Shown: one piece after another, positions 43,648 through 54,735 of the stretch
Position numbering within the stretch: position 1 is the stretch's first letter
Layout: every line of letters begins with the position of its first letter
Assembly: GCA_036250225.1 (NCBI GenBank)
Contig: JAPZLL010000003.1
Coordinates: forward strand, 1,550,001-1,614,000
Direction of reading: 5' to 3'
DNA length: 64,000 nucleotides
Origin: Cercophora sp. LCS_1
Taxonomy: Eukaryota; Ascomycota; Sordariomycetes; Sordariales; Lasiosphaeriaceae
Program-made: the position numbers and the translations under genes
The notes under the pieces: generated by a model
Seen by the model: only the letters and a program-made list of their open reading frames with translations
Databases searched by the model: none
What the model was told of the DNA's origin: nothing

Positions 43648-44436
43648 ACACTCGCTCTGACAGGTTTCCACCCATTGCCAACCACCCACTCACCTCCTGA
43701 GCCAGAGGCAGGACCGGGTTCTCAGACACGCCACGACAGAGACAGCAGCAGCCATGCTACAGGATCCGATCATCCGAGAAAACAGTTTCCCGCCGATCTG
43801 AGCTGTCTTTTTCTGCCGTGTCTTTCATGACGCGTCTACCCGCGCCACAAGCATCAGGAAATTCAGACCGAGGACCTGCTGATGTCGCTGATATCATCTT
43901 GTTTCCGCAGTTGGGAAGTCACCGACTGATCAACGATCGGAACTAATTTTTTTGCATTGAGTTGTTCGGCCTTGAAATCAAGCGGCGACAACACCCTTTC
44001 CCAATGGCTGATCCCTGAACTATGAACTCTGTACTCTAGTTACCCCCCTCCACCCATCTAAAACCAGGCGCAACAAAACTCCAACAGTCAACGAGAATAA
44101 CCTCACCCAAACGGTGACAGCAGAGGGCGCAAGTACGTAAATACCAAGGCGACGCAACCGCAAAGACAGAAAGAAAAAAAAAGTATTAGGGCTCCTTGCA
44201 TCCCATCACGGGAGCAACTCAAACTCCCTGCGTACCCTCTGCTGAACAACCTGCTGCACTCGTCCCGGTCGTATCGCTCCCGCCCTTCGTGCCCACCGTA
44301 CCCTTTCCCTCGGCTGCACCAGCCTGCTCTCATAGTCTCCTACAAGCACACTTGCTCCGTTTGTGTGGTATTCCCTTTCGGGCTCCTCGGCCTTTCTCCC
44401 GACCTCGGGCGCTATCTCGGCGGGGGTGGTGCCGCC
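41373..44436. other. 3-kb intergenic region with an AC microsatellite
   Basis: Lies between the GPI protein promoter (left) and the 3' end of the kinase gene. GC-rich open frames at 41864-43106 overlap on both strands and in several frames, have skewed composition and match no family, so no gene is called. It includes the AC repeat at 43583..43646 and a short GAT/GAC-rich tract at about 43312-43338. Confidence 0.4.
43583..43646. repeat. (AC)32 microsatellite
   Basis: An uninterrupted run of AC dinucleotides, about 64 bases long. It creates spurious Thr-His and Cys-Val open frames on the two strands. No gene overlaps it. Confidence 0.95.
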
Positions 44437-46540
44437 CTACAGCATAGTGCCAAAGGTCTCCTCCTCTGTCCGCTGGAACGGAATCGGCTTTCTCGGGCTG
44501 CTGCCGTCCTCACCCGCCGGCTTGCGGTGGCGGAATGTGAAGCCCACAAAGAGCGCCTTGCTCATCTCCTCCTCGCGGTCTGCCATGCTCTCGAGGGCCT
44601 GTTGCTTCTCGTGCACCTCTTTGTACTTGGCCATATCCGCCTCATTGCTGAAGTCGTCAAAGTAACCTGCATCCGTCTCCGAGTCCAGCTCGGGCACGAA
44701 AGGCGCCTTGGTCTCACGCAGTATTTGCCAGTCTACCTCGCCAAAGTACTGGTGGGCGTAGATGTCCTTGATGTTCGAGAAACGCTTCGACCGAGAGTTG
44801 ATGCACCTACAACATGTCAGTTTTGATTCAACAACGAAATAGGTAGAACCTACGTGGTGATGAAGTTCCAGGTTCTGTTACTCAGGAAGTAACTGGGATC
44901 TTCCCACACCGGTCTCTTGAGAACCTCTCTCCAATGCTTCAGGTTTCTCCAGGTCTCATCGGCATTTGAGCCGGCAAACGGAGGGAATCCGGTCAGTGCC
45001 TCGAACAGCATGCATCCCAAGCTCCAATAGTCGACAGTAAAGTCGTACTCCTCACCCCGCAACACCTCGGGTGCCATATAATCAGGGGAGCCGACAATGG
45101 ATTTGGCGTAGTTCACGTCCTTCTCCCGCATTGACCTATACCCCTCGCGTCTCTCGGCTACCGTTCGCTGCTCCATCGGCTTGCCAAAAGGCACTGAGGT
45201 CTCTGACGCCTTCTCCAAGCGAACACGCATTGACTCGATCTTTGCTGGGGCCAAAAATCCCGCTGCCAAACCAAAGTCGGTCAGCTTAACGTGTCCTGTC
45301 GAATCGACGAGGAAATTCTCCGGTTTGAGATCACGGTGGATGTACCCCAACTGATGCAGAGCATCCACGGCGCAAAACATCTCGGCGATGTAGAACCTTG
45401 CATGCCTGTTGGAGAGCACACCCGTGTTGTTGAGCAGTGTTCTGAAGTCGCCGCCTGGCACGTATTCCATGGCAAGATAGATATTCTTGTCGTCTTGGAA
45501 CGAGTACAGGAGACGGACAAGCCATTCGGACTTGGCCGTGGTCAGGATGTCGCGCTCGGTCAGGACATGACGAATCTCGTCCAGTTTGAACAAAAGCTTC
45601 TTGCTCATGACCTTGAGTGCGCACACTTCCTTGGTGTCCTTCTTTTGCGCGAGGAAGACTTGACCATAGCCGCCTTGACCAACTTGGGTGAGGATCTGGA
45701 AGTCGCCTTGTCTCAGGCGCACCCGGCGCTTGCGGAGGTTGGCACGCTCGCGCCCGGTGTACTTGGACCACATCTGCTTGTACGTCTCTCCATCGGTCTC
45801 ATCGGGAGGGTACTCAGCCTGGAAGGCCGCAAGGCGGTTCTGTCGGGAACCAACATATGTGAGAAGATCGAAGTAGTAGTCGAGAAAATCTGTCTCGGTC
45901 AGTATGCATCGAGGGCGGTGTTTGAGAGAGGGAACGTACAAAGCTGCGTGACATTAACCAAGCGCTTGATATTCGGCTTCTGCAGGATCTCAATCTCCTC
46001 GGGTGTCAAGCCTCTCTGGGTGTTGAACCGTCGCACAGTAGGCGATGGTCGCTCTCGTGCCTGATACAACTCCTGCCTTGAGAGAGCCGCATGACTGGGT
46101 TGGTATGTAGGGGCGGGTTCTGCGGGTGCTTCCCGCGTATGGGTGGGAGGAGTGTTCTCCTGGCCTTGCCCTCTCAGAGGTGTTCCGACAGTCGATGGAC
46201 CCTTGTGGATAACACTGTTGTCGACAAACACTGAGCCCTCGTCGATGTTTTGGAGGTTGCCCTTGCCAGGCGACAAGGGGACGCTGCCGCCCTGGGGCCG
46301 GGACAACTTGACCGGGCTGTCCAGTGCACTGGCGGCGGCCAGCTTCATGTTGTCAAAGACGACGGGGAGTTCGTGCGCGCCAGGTGGTACCGTCTTCTTG
46401 CTTGGGCTACCTTGCGGGGTGCTGATGGGGGTGATGAAGTCGTTCGCCCTGGTTCCCTTGGTCGGGGTGATGGGTCGGCTGTCACTCTTGTCTTGTTGTT
46501 GCTTCCCGCCAGGGAAGAAGCTGGACATAAAACTCGCCAT
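44437..46540 (-). CDS. DBF2: Serine/threonine protein kinase Dbf2/Sid2 (NDR family)
   Basis: AGC/NDR-group kinase of the mitotic exit/septation initiation network, acting with a Mob1-type partner at spindle pole bodies and septum. Exons 46540..45940, 45889..44854 and 44806..44437 join in phase to 668 residues. The N-terminal ~180 residues are Ser/Pro-rich with TP sites. The Mob-binding and NDR N-terminal region follows (TQLYFLDYYFDLLTYVGSRQNR). The kinase domain has the Gly loop GQGGYG (271-276), Lys293, HRDLKPEN with Asp387, and DFG with Asp405. A long NDR-type insert precedes AKSIVGSPDYMAPE (462-475). The hydrophobic motif FVGFTF (632-637) places Thr636 at the upstream-kinase site. All catalytic residues are present. 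Confidence 0.96.
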
Positions 46541-47441
46541 TTTGGTATCTTGTCGCGGACGTCGCTGTTATCGCTGGGGAAGTGGATCAATTCGCCAAGG
46601 CCGATCTCGCGAAGAAGGGAGTCCGATGGAGACGGATGCAAGGGCCTATGCCTGCAGCTCAGGCAGGCCTTCGGGGGTTGCCGCGAGGGACAGAAGCTGG
46701 CTTCGTGGGTGGTCTGCGATGCTGAGAAGATGCAGAGGATCAATACTCTGGGTATCTCTATGCACGCTTCTGGGGTGAGGTGGGGAAGTGAAGCACCGAA
46801 GCCAGGTACGCGCTGCGAAGTGATGCAAGCGTGGAGCTCGAATTATTTATTTCAACCCAACTCGCGCGGGGACTCCTTGCGATTGATTGGGCCTCAGGTT
46901 GAGGGCGGGGCAGATCAACAGAGTTGGAGCAGCAACCCGAATCAGAAGCGCGGGGTCAGCCAGCTGGTCTCTGAGCGACGCGCTCCGCATCTCGGGCGAG
47001 GCTACTTGGCCGTAACGGCCCGCACGTGCATCAGCGGCGGCAAGGAAGCCGCCAAGAGCAACAGTTTTGCACAACAACGTGCCTCAAGAAGTATTTTCAG
47101 CGAGTTAGGTACAGATACCATCAGGCAGAATTTTCTGCAGCCTAGAGCGATGGGGATCCCAGGCAGAGTTGCACCCAAATTCTCATACCGGACGTTGAGG
47201 CAGCTGACCTTTCCCGGATCTAACAGCACCAATTTCCCAACTTCACGTCAAGTGCCTTTACCAGGGAGCCTTTATACCAAAAACGAGTCCCTGTTCGGAC
47301 TCGATAAGAGGCACACGGTGCTGCCTCGTTTGCAGACGCGTTGTTTTGGCTTCAGAGTTCCCTCCGGCGGTTGCTGCAGATTTGAGCGTACCATGACCTA
47401 AGTAAGCCGGGTAAGCTAAGGTAAAGCAAAATGAACGACTA
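46541..47441. other. Upstream region of the Dbf2-type kinase
   Basis: About 900 bp between the kinase start and the 3' end of the 263-residue gene. The long plus-strand frame at 46250..47401 partly overlaps the kinase antisense and has no family, so it is not called. The promoter of the kinase is expected here. Confidence 0.4.
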
Positions 47442-48358
47442 CTAACCTCTAGCCTTCTTACAACGTGTGTCTAATAGAGCTATCGCCTCTTTATTCATAA
47501 GACGGCTCAGTTCGGAGAGCGCATCCGGGACCGGTGTGTCGGGTGGGATGGGAGGAGGGTGCGGCCCAGGGTAATAGCCGACATGGCAGAATAATGTAAC
47601 CAACCGCTCAAGTTTATCTGGTACCTTTTCGGACTGGTAAAACTGTCTGTACTCGAGATGGCGGCGAGGACAATTCATACAAAGGACTCTTTCGTAGGCA
47701 CGGATACTAGAGTAAGTTGTTTTATTAGGCTGACACATATAGTTAAATATAAGAGGCCCTTACCAAAATGCATTCTGAAAAGAGAGCAGGCTCCCCACGT
47801 TTGCACTCCGTAGCCATTCGCGGCTGTCGCTCCATAGGTACGCAACAATAAGCCAGCGTCCTGCGAGCCATCGAGGCTCGTCCTTGGTTTGTTCTGAAAA
47901 GACAATACGCCGGCCCCACTTTAATCGTGGAAAGGTGAACAAAAGCGCGTACGGGTAAACAATTTCGTCTCGCCTTTTTCTTGTACTTGGCAGTCTCGCC
48001 ACCAAGTACCAATTCCACTCTCAAGTTGCTCAGGAAGATCTATCAGCATGCATCGAAGTAATAAATACCAGGGTGAGTGCGGCCGAACGCTTTCAGCTTG
48101 GTATTCTTCTGGAGTGTGATAAGAGGAGATCATCCACCTAAAGGGTCGTGCTTGTGGCGCGGCAAGGTTTGCCGGCTGTCCGGGATCGGGTTTTGTAAAC
48201 GGTAAGCAGCGCTTGACAAAGTGCTGAATTTTGTTACGTCGATTCTGAAGTTTTATCTCTTTAGCCGCGGATATATTGTCGTCTTCAGCTTCTGCGTTCC
48301 GCCAATGGAAATAGGGGTGTCTTTCGTTAAGAGGGGGATAAGGCTTGATGACGGACAT
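47442..48358 (-). CDS. Hypothetical protein, 263 residues, three exons
   Basis: Family not recognised. Exons 48358..47987, 47918..47764 and 47706..47442 join in phase throughout (GTACAA...TTAAAG, then GTAAGG...CTCTAG). Exon 1 begins MSVIKPYPPLNERHPYFHW and contains ARPFRWMISSYHTPEEYQAE and YLLLRCMLIDLPEQLES. Exon 2 has RRIVFSEQTKDEPRWLAGRWLIVAYLW. Exon 3 has AYERVLCMNCPRRHLEYRQF and VTLFCHVGYYPGPHPPPIP. It ends in a basic tail (LLDTRCKKARG). The first intron is less certain: an alternative frame reads smoothly through it (DEIVYPYALLFTFPRLKWG), which would imply a frameshift instead. A CMNCP pair and a His-Tyr-rich context could bind metal, but nothing definite is visible. Confidence 0.55.
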
Positions 48359-48659
48359 GGTAGCTATTAGGGGGGAGGGGGGGAGGTATGTAGATTGTAG
48401 TCTTAGGAAAGTTAGGAGAAAGTGAAGAGGCCATCTATTTATGCCCTTTCTCTCTTACCATTTGGTGGATCTCCAAGGGGTCACGCAATCGCACACACAT
48501 CGGAACCGATCCGGCGTACAAAAGCTTATGGTCCGCATGATCCAGATACGCGCACGATATGAGCTCGTGGCTGCAATTGACTCTGAGCTCGATAACTGGT
48601 GCATCCATTCGTGGCTGAATTCTACCTTTCAGAATTTTGGAGCATCCTGGTATAGGTAC
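48359..48659. other. Spacer upstream of the 263-residue gene
   Basis: Short region between the start of the minus-strand gene and the beginning of recognisable similarity in the decayed plus-strand gene. A G-run at 48371-48383 is the only notable feature. Confidence 0.4.
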
Positions 48660-50682
48660 CCGGACAAACGGCGACGAAAATGACAAGGAGCTGACGGAGC
48701 TGATCGCCGCCTGCCAGAGAGACGGGTACACCCTCGTCCGCCACCGGACCGTGACCGACGAAGTCACCGCCGCCATCCTCTGCGGCCCCTAAGCAGCAAG
48801 AACATGCCTATGCAGTCCAACTACGGCCACGACCTGGCCATCTTCGATCCCTACCTCGGACTGCTAGACGTCACCTACTCCAACGCCTGGTAGCTCGGCC
48901 GGACGCTGGCTATGACGGACAATGCCTTCTGCGCAGCCCTGGCGAGGCTGCGAAATGCCGTCCAGGGAGCCGGCCTCGATGGTGCCAAGCGGGAGGTCCA
49001 TGCCGCCTTTGGCGACGACGGCTACGGCTCTCGTCAGCGTGCGGCCGACAAGATGTTGGGATTTGTTCAGGCGCTGAATCAGCTCCATGGTTCTCTGGGT
49101 CGTGGGGCGGTCGGGGAGAATCGGTGGCGCTACGATGATGCCGCAGCGGATGAGGGGATCGGCCTGGCATCCATCAATCTGCTGGCCCAGAAGTCGCCCC
49201 ATATCGCCCCGCGTCTCGCCGCGCACTCAAACGCGGCAGCCAGGTGGTTCGCCATGGCAGTTCCGCCAGACGACGACTTGGGAGGCCGGCAGCAGGAAGA
49301 CAGCGTCCTGTACAACGAGTACAATATCCCCGCGAGCCCCGACTACGCCGTGGTCTGCTCGTGGGTCCTGGACAAGCCGTATCTCGGCAACGTGCCGGCC
49401 CATCATCTGATACCCGACCCGGAGTTCCTGCCGCCTGAGACGCTGCGCTTCTTCCACGTCGACGGGAACTAGACGGATGCCATCGTCGACAGCGCCCTCA
49501 GCCTGGCGAACCACTGGGGCTTCGCGCCCGAGGAGGACACGACCCGCACGGCCATCAAGGAGGCCGTCAATGACGGTCTGACCACCCCCGACGCCACCCT
49601 CGGCGGCTGGCACGCGTAGATGCCGCGCTACGGGGTCCTGATCCGCAGCCACCTGCTTGTGCAGTTCCCCGACATAGCCGTCGACGTCAAGTTCGCGGCG
49701 ACTAGAACCCGGCCGATCCACAGCACCGTGGCGCCCCCTGCCAACACGCCGGCCCAGCAGCCGATCCTCGTCCAGAAGCGCATCGCCCCAGACACTATGT
49801 ATCTGCTCCTCGACGCGGCGCCGCCCGACCTCCGGCGCATCACCTTTACCATGCCGCCGCACCAGCAGTGTTGCCGGGTGGGAGGCACCCTCACAGAGGA
49901 GTCTCCTGTGGTCGTGGTGAAAAAGCTGTACGCCGCGCTAGGACGCCCCGATGGCGCACAGCGGGGCGATACTCTCGGCAACGAGTCGTTCTACCCAAAC
50001 CCTATACCGTCTGCCGACGCCGTGGTCGACTGGAACACCCGGACGCAGAACCCCGCCACCTTCGGGAGGGTTCTCCTCCAGAAGCTCAAGGAGGAGAACG
50101 GCGTGTACTTCACCGACGACGTACCCACCTCGGCCTTCACGGGTCTCCAGCTCAACGATCCCATCCTCCAGCTGGACATCGGCGATCTCTCGGCCCGCAG
50201 CGCAGCCGCCGAGCCGATACCGCTGTTCAGGCTATCCACGCCGTCGGCTGCAGACCACCCTCCCCCGCCGCCCCTCCCCGTGGCCTCGACAAGGAGGTAT
50301 CTCGCCAACGCCCGTGACGGTCCGATTCACCGTCCCCGTCCAGACTCACCCACCCGGCATGCACAATCCCTCCGGGCCGCCTGCGAAGCGCTCTCTCCTT
50401 CTTCTAATCTTCCTCCCTTCCTCCCCACCCCCTCACCCCCGACGATCCTCTCCCCCCCCTCCTTCACCCTCCGCGCCTACCCCGTCCGCAGCGCCCCGGG
50501 GTGCTGGTGCGGGTGCTCGAGGACGCGAGCTTCCGGCTGCCGCGGGCCGTCATCTCGCACTATGCGGAGGCGAGGGAGCGGCATGCGATTGTCGGGTGCT
50601 GTATGAGTTTCTCGAGGCGGATGGGGTGCCCAAGCGCGCGACGTTTCGGGATGTGCAGCGGGTCGAGCTGAGGGGGAGTTGA
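48660..50682 (+). pseudogene. Decayed large gene with three in-frame TAG codons and frameshifts
   Basis: A continuous protein-like signal runs over 2 kb but cannot be translated as one frame. From 48667 (DKELTELIAACQRDGYTLVRH) the signal changes frame near 48790-48800. It then follows one frame through TAG codons at 48891..48893, 49470..49472 and 49617..49619. Near 50300 it shifts again (PVTVRFTVPVQTH), and near 50560 once more, ending VLYEFLEADGVPKRA. Segments between breaks are well-formed, for example LPPETLRFFHVDG, ANHWGFAP, RITFTMPPHQQCCRVGG and GLQLNDPILQLDIGDLSA. Each TAG is a plausible CAG or TGG codon hit by a C:G to T:A change. I do not recognise the family. Local GC is high, so any RIP was light. 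Confidence 0.78.
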
Positions 50683-51593
50683 CGTCTGCTTGCCCCTCGC
50701 CTATTCGGCGAGCGTACCTAGGTAGGTAGGTAGAAAATACCCTGCCTCCTTGACGTAAACGTCACCTCGGAACTCTTGAAGCGAAGCACCACCTTGCGTA
50801 ACCAACGTGCGTAAAACCACATCGCGGTGTTTGCCTCCGGCGCGGCGCCTACAGCGGGCTACTCGCTGCGCTCGAAAGAGGTATTCAAGGCGTTATTCTT
50901 CCTCCCTTTGGCGATTTCCTTGGTGTTGTTGTTGTTCTTGAGCCCTAGAGCGTACGAACCAAGCGTGCAAAGTAACAGCACTTCCGTAAAACAAGCAACC
51001 CTGCCTCCCTCCAGAGTATTATGTGCCATCTCTTGCCTCCCTAGAGAGCGTTTTCTCTGCCTGGCCGGCATATATTCCATCGTATTGTAATCCTTCTCTT
51101 TCTGTGCCGCAGCCCTGCGTATTCCCTGTGTATTGTATTATCCCTATCTCTTGCCTGCTCACAGGAGCTGCTTCATTGCCTGCTTGGTTCCTTCATCGCG
51201 GCCTCGAGCGGGGCCCACGGCCCGGGGCTTCCACGGTGATCGAGACAGTTATCTGCAACACAAATGGCCAGTCACAGCCACAAAGCGCAGGTTTTGACAT
51301 GCAGTAGTGATGCCGGCGTCTATAGGCCTTCGCAGAGCCTCAGCGCAGATCTCGCTGCATCGCCGCCCTTGGCCAGCAGATTCGCCCGGGTCGCCTGGCG
51401 CTTCGCCATCCATGCCAGACCGCCAGTCCATCGAAATGTTCAACTCCCACGCTACCACACTGCCTGGATAACCAGCGAGCATCCGTCCGCAGCCGATGAA
51501 CGTAGGTAGAGCCAGGTCGCTTCGAGGTTTACAGGATTTTAAAGGCTGACTGATCTTGAGGCGGGGAGGATGACAAGATACGTACACAGCACG
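50683..51593. other. Spacer between two decayed genes
   Basis: Begins with a short TAGG tandem run (about 50716-50732). No gene is recognised. The sequence before 51594 would be the promoter of the membrane-protein relic. Confidence 0.4.
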
Positions 51594-52690
51594 ATGATCA
51601 CATCCGCAACTCCAAGCTTCATCAACAGCCTGGCCATCTGCTCGTGGACCCTCTGGGCCATAGCCCTCGTCTCCGTCATCAGTCGGTTCATCCCCCGGCG
51701 TCTGCAGACTGGTCCGTCTCCTTTCGAGATCTCCTTGCTGACGACTACCGCATGCTTCTTGCGTTTGCATGTCTCACCGGGCTCGTCATCTCCTCCAACG
51801 AAGTTGCCAAGAACGGCAGCAACTATGTGTCCGAGGGCGAAACCAATGACTGGACGCTCGCGGAGGTCTCTCGGGCAGAATGGGGGGCAAAATGCTCGTC
51901 GCTCCTGAGGAGTTCATGGTCGGCATTCTCTGGCTCGTTAAAGCCTGTCTTCTCCTGCTCTACGCCCGCATGGCGTACATCTCTTCCATTATGTTCGACT
52001 TAGTCCTAATATGTTGCAGCTCCGGCCTTCGCGAAGGACTCGCGGTCAAGATCACAACCGTGTACTGCCTCCTGACCTTCATCGTCGTCCAAGTGCTGTA
52101 CCTCAGCGTGTAGTGTCGACCGATCACAAACTATTGGGCTATTCCGATACCTCCCGGCAACGGTATGTCTCCTGCCCTATTGTTAGACTTGACTCCGCCG
52201 ACACCACAAGAACAATGCAAAACATACCACAGCCACCTTATCACCATTACCGTCCTCTACGTCTCCTCCGATCTTCTTATGCTCTGCGTCCCCATCCCCC
52301 TAATCGCGCACTCCCGTCTCCCATTGAAGCGCAAGCTCGTCCTCTGCGGTGTGTTCGGGCCCGGTGTTTTAGACGTGCTGTTCGCGATCCCCAATCGGTA
52401 CTATAACTTCGTCATGCCGCATGATCTCGTCTTCCTAGCGTGGCACAATGGGGAAGCGAGCACCGCGATAATGATTGCCACCGTGCCGTTTTGTTGGGTG
52501 CTGTTGCAGAGGCCATTCGCATTGGACTCGTGGGCTGGGAGCAGCGGAGGGAAGCAAGTGGTTGCTGCCAACGGAGGGCCGCCGACGATTGGGAGTGGAC
52601 AGAGAGTCGCTTTGGGAGGAGGGGGGATTATACGTTGCTGGAGATGCCACTACTACGCTTGTTGTAAATCCCTTCGCACAAGGTCTTCAT
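51594..52690 (+). pseudogene. Rhodopsin-like (SAT4-type) integral membrane protein, decayed
   Basis: Fragments in changing frames match fungal seven-helix SAT4/rhodopsin-domain proteins. These are FINSLAICSWTLWAIALVSVISRFI, then FRDLLADDYRMLLAF in a shifted frame, then MVGILWLVKACLLLLYARM after a second shift. TVYCLLTFIVVQVLYLSV runs into a TAG at 52111..52113, where the family has Trp. After it come CRPITNYWAIPIPPGN, a probable short intron (donor near 52162, acceptor near 52211), and CKTYHSHLITITVLYVSSDLLMLCVPIPLI through FAIPNRYYNF. At least two frameshifts and one nonsense codon make a working product unlikely. The TAG fits TGG to TAG. Members of this family are often found near secondary-metabolism or secretome genes, but no such cluster is visible here. 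Confidence 0.78.
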
Positions 52691-52935
52691 TTTAGTCAAA
52701 TTATCTATGGACATTATATGTACAAGATGGACTGGTCTTCGTTTCCCGTGCACCAATAATGTGCAGCCCGTCGTCCCCAATGCAAGCTAAACTTTCTTGG
52801 CAATGACGCCCGAGCCACTGGGTCCGAAATCTTTCGCGAAGCGGCAAACAGTCCAGCAAGGCATAAACGGAGTAACTCGCCAGCGAGAACAAAGCCTCAC
52901 AAAAAAACTTATTCCAGCAAACGAACCAGGCAAAC

Positions 52936-53828
52936 ATGGCGAAAGAACGAAACTACAATCCCGTGCAGGCACAGCGAAAAGCTGACAAAGCAAAAGCTAT
53001 CAAGAAAGGTATGCACAACTATGCCTCTGTTGCTATGTATCCTGCAGTTGCTGACTTCGAATAGGCAAGGCTGAACTCCAAGCCCGTCGAAATGAAAAGC
53101 TCGCCCAGCGAAATCCGGAGCGCATCCAAAAGCAGATCGACGACCTCAAGGCCATCACAGCATCTGGCGGGAAGCTCACAGCTGTCGAGGAACAATCCCT
53201 CGAAGCACTCGAAAAGGATCTCAAGGCTGTCAAGAAAGCCCGTGAAGCCCTAGGAGACAAAGCACCCACATTCAAGAGCTATTCCGGCCGACCAAGGGAT
53301 GGAGACGATGGAGGCGTGCTTGGCAAACGGAGGAGAGACGAAGACAACGCGAGCAGCGACGAAAGCGATATTCCCGAAGATGTGAAGCGCATACCGATGC
53401 CCAGAGATACTCCCCCGCCGATTCCGAAGGAGATAATGGACCAATGGTGGGCAAAGCGCAGGGCAAAGAGGGGGAATGCAAATCAAGAGCCGGTCGGAGA
53501 AGGGCGCGAAGGAAACTCTAGGCAAAGGCAGGAGCAGCAACAAAAGCCAGTGGTGGAAGCTAAGACGGTGTACGAGGCAAAACCGATGGTCAGGGATCTA
53601 AAGAAGGAGGCCGTCAAAGCCTTTGTTCCCGCAGCCGTGAGGATGAAGATTGAGAAGGGTAAAGGGCAGGGTGGGCTGCTGGAGCCCGAGGAGGCAGACC
53701 GGCTGGAAAAAGAGGGTTATCTCCAAAGCCGAGGACAACAAAAGGAGGCAACTGTGGATAGAGGGCACCCTGAGGGAACTGTGCCGCGAGGGGTTATGGT
53801 CGAGGATGTGGAGGATGAAGACGAGTGA
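52936..53828 (+). CDS. WBP11-type splicing factor
   Basis: Nuclear protein of the WBP11/Npw38-binding family, associated with pre-mRNA splicing. Exon 1, 52936..53008, encodes MAKERNYNPVQAQRKADKA, and exon 2, 53065..53828, begins GKAELQARRNEKLAQRNPERI. They join in phase (GTATGC donor, AATAG acceptor) for 278 residues. The N-terminal ~75 residues are the Wbp11 domain, a basic helix with the characteristic KAKAIKKGK and the following coiled segment (KQIDDLKAI...LEALEKDLKAVKKARE). The middle has a bipartite basic stretch (GKRRRDEDN) and a Pro-rich motif that could bind WW domains (MPRDTPPPIPKE). The C-terminal half has the conserved FVPAAVRMK and ends in an acidic tail. Identity rests on the N-terminal domain. 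Confidence 0.88.
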
Positions 53829-54180
53829 GATACCTAATGCGTACTAGCTTCTCGGTGTTTGTTGTGCATTTCACATGGGTTGAGGGTTGCTTGTTGGTAA
53901 GAGCTTCAACTTCCGGATCGCGCACTACGATCTGCCACGCCGTTCAACTAATCCACATTCTAGTGCGCCGCTGCATCATGACACACGATGTGGCTGCTCC
54001 GTATTATTTGATCGATGATGGCAAGACTCTGGCATCGAGCCATAAAGTTAAAGGTTGGAGCATACATAAAACCCCCAGATTTCCACAGGAGTCCTTGGAG
54101 AAGTCTTTCCATTCAGAAGTCAGAGGACCGAACACATATTTCCATATCGCCAATCCGAATCCCCACCCCCCCCGAAGACC
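53829..54180. promoter_or_regulatory. Promoter region of the 184-residue gene
   Basis: A TATA-like CATACATAAAA lies at about 54060-54070, roughly 110 bases before the ATG at 54181, on the correct strand. Otherwise only the 3' end of the WBP11-type gene is expected here. Confidence 0.45.
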
Positions 54181-54735
54181 ATGGGCTCACCGCTGGCTCA
54201 TGAGGTGTTCCTGGCCGAGAGCTTTTCCGAGGATGACCTAGGAAGCTGGCCGACAGAGATACTCGACGACGGCGACAACGACGGAGCAGACAACTGGGTC
54301 TACGTCAAGAGTTGGGTGGAGGAAGTAGAGCAGTGCGATGAGATTGCTGTCAACTTTCGGACCTACCTGAAAAACCTGGAAAAGGCAATCCAGGAGTTCG
54401 AAACAAGACGCATCGCCGAGCGCCAGAACTTTCCGACTCCTACACGCCCAGGGCTGGGCCAAAGCCTCCGACCACCTCTTAATCTCCCCATCGTCGTCAG
54501 ACTCAGGCATACGATGAAAAGAGCTCTCATCAACCTGGAAAGACTGGAGATCCCTCGGGGCGCACCCGATCACGGTGCGATAGAAAGGCTCGTCCGCAAG
54601 TATACGACAACTCTCGACCGAATCGCCATCAAAGCAGGAATTAAGCAGCCCGATACGCGTGATCTCCGTCGATCAGTTTACGCCCCGAGTTATAATTTCG
54701 GTGAGATGAGCCAGGTTGCACGCTTCATGAGCTAG
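54181..54735 (+). CDS. Hypothetical protein, 184 residues
   Basis: Single-exon frame with a good start context (AGACCATGGG). Family not recognised. The N-terminus is acidic (SEDDLGSWPTEILDDGDNDGAD). Residues ~45-80 are predicted helical (SWVEEVEQCDEIAVNFRTYL, then KNLEKAIQEFETRRIAER). A proline-containing linker follows, then two further helical stretches (VVRLRHTMKRALINLERLEI, AIERLVRKYTTTLDRIAIKAG), and a basic end. No membrane segment or signal peptide is visible. The pattern of amphipathic helices and the upstream TATA-like element suggest a real gene rather than a chance frame. Confidence 0.6.
   Translation: MGSPLAHEVFLAESFSEDDLGSWPTEILDDGDNDGADNWVYVKSWVEEVEQCDEIAVNFRTYLKNLEKAIQEFETRRIAERQNFPTPTRPGLGQSLRPPLNLPIVVRLRHTMKRALINLERLEIPRGAPDHGAIERLVRKYTTTLDRIAIKAGIKQPDTRDLRRSVYAPSYNFGEMSQVARFMS

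Noticed and set aside
46250..47401. 383-codon plus-strand frame
   Set aside because: Partly antisense to the first exon of the Dbf2-type kinase, which is certain; the remainder shows no family.
50716..50732. Telomere-like tandem repeat
   Set aside because: The unit is TAGG, not the TTAGGG usual in filamentous fungi, and the run is very short.
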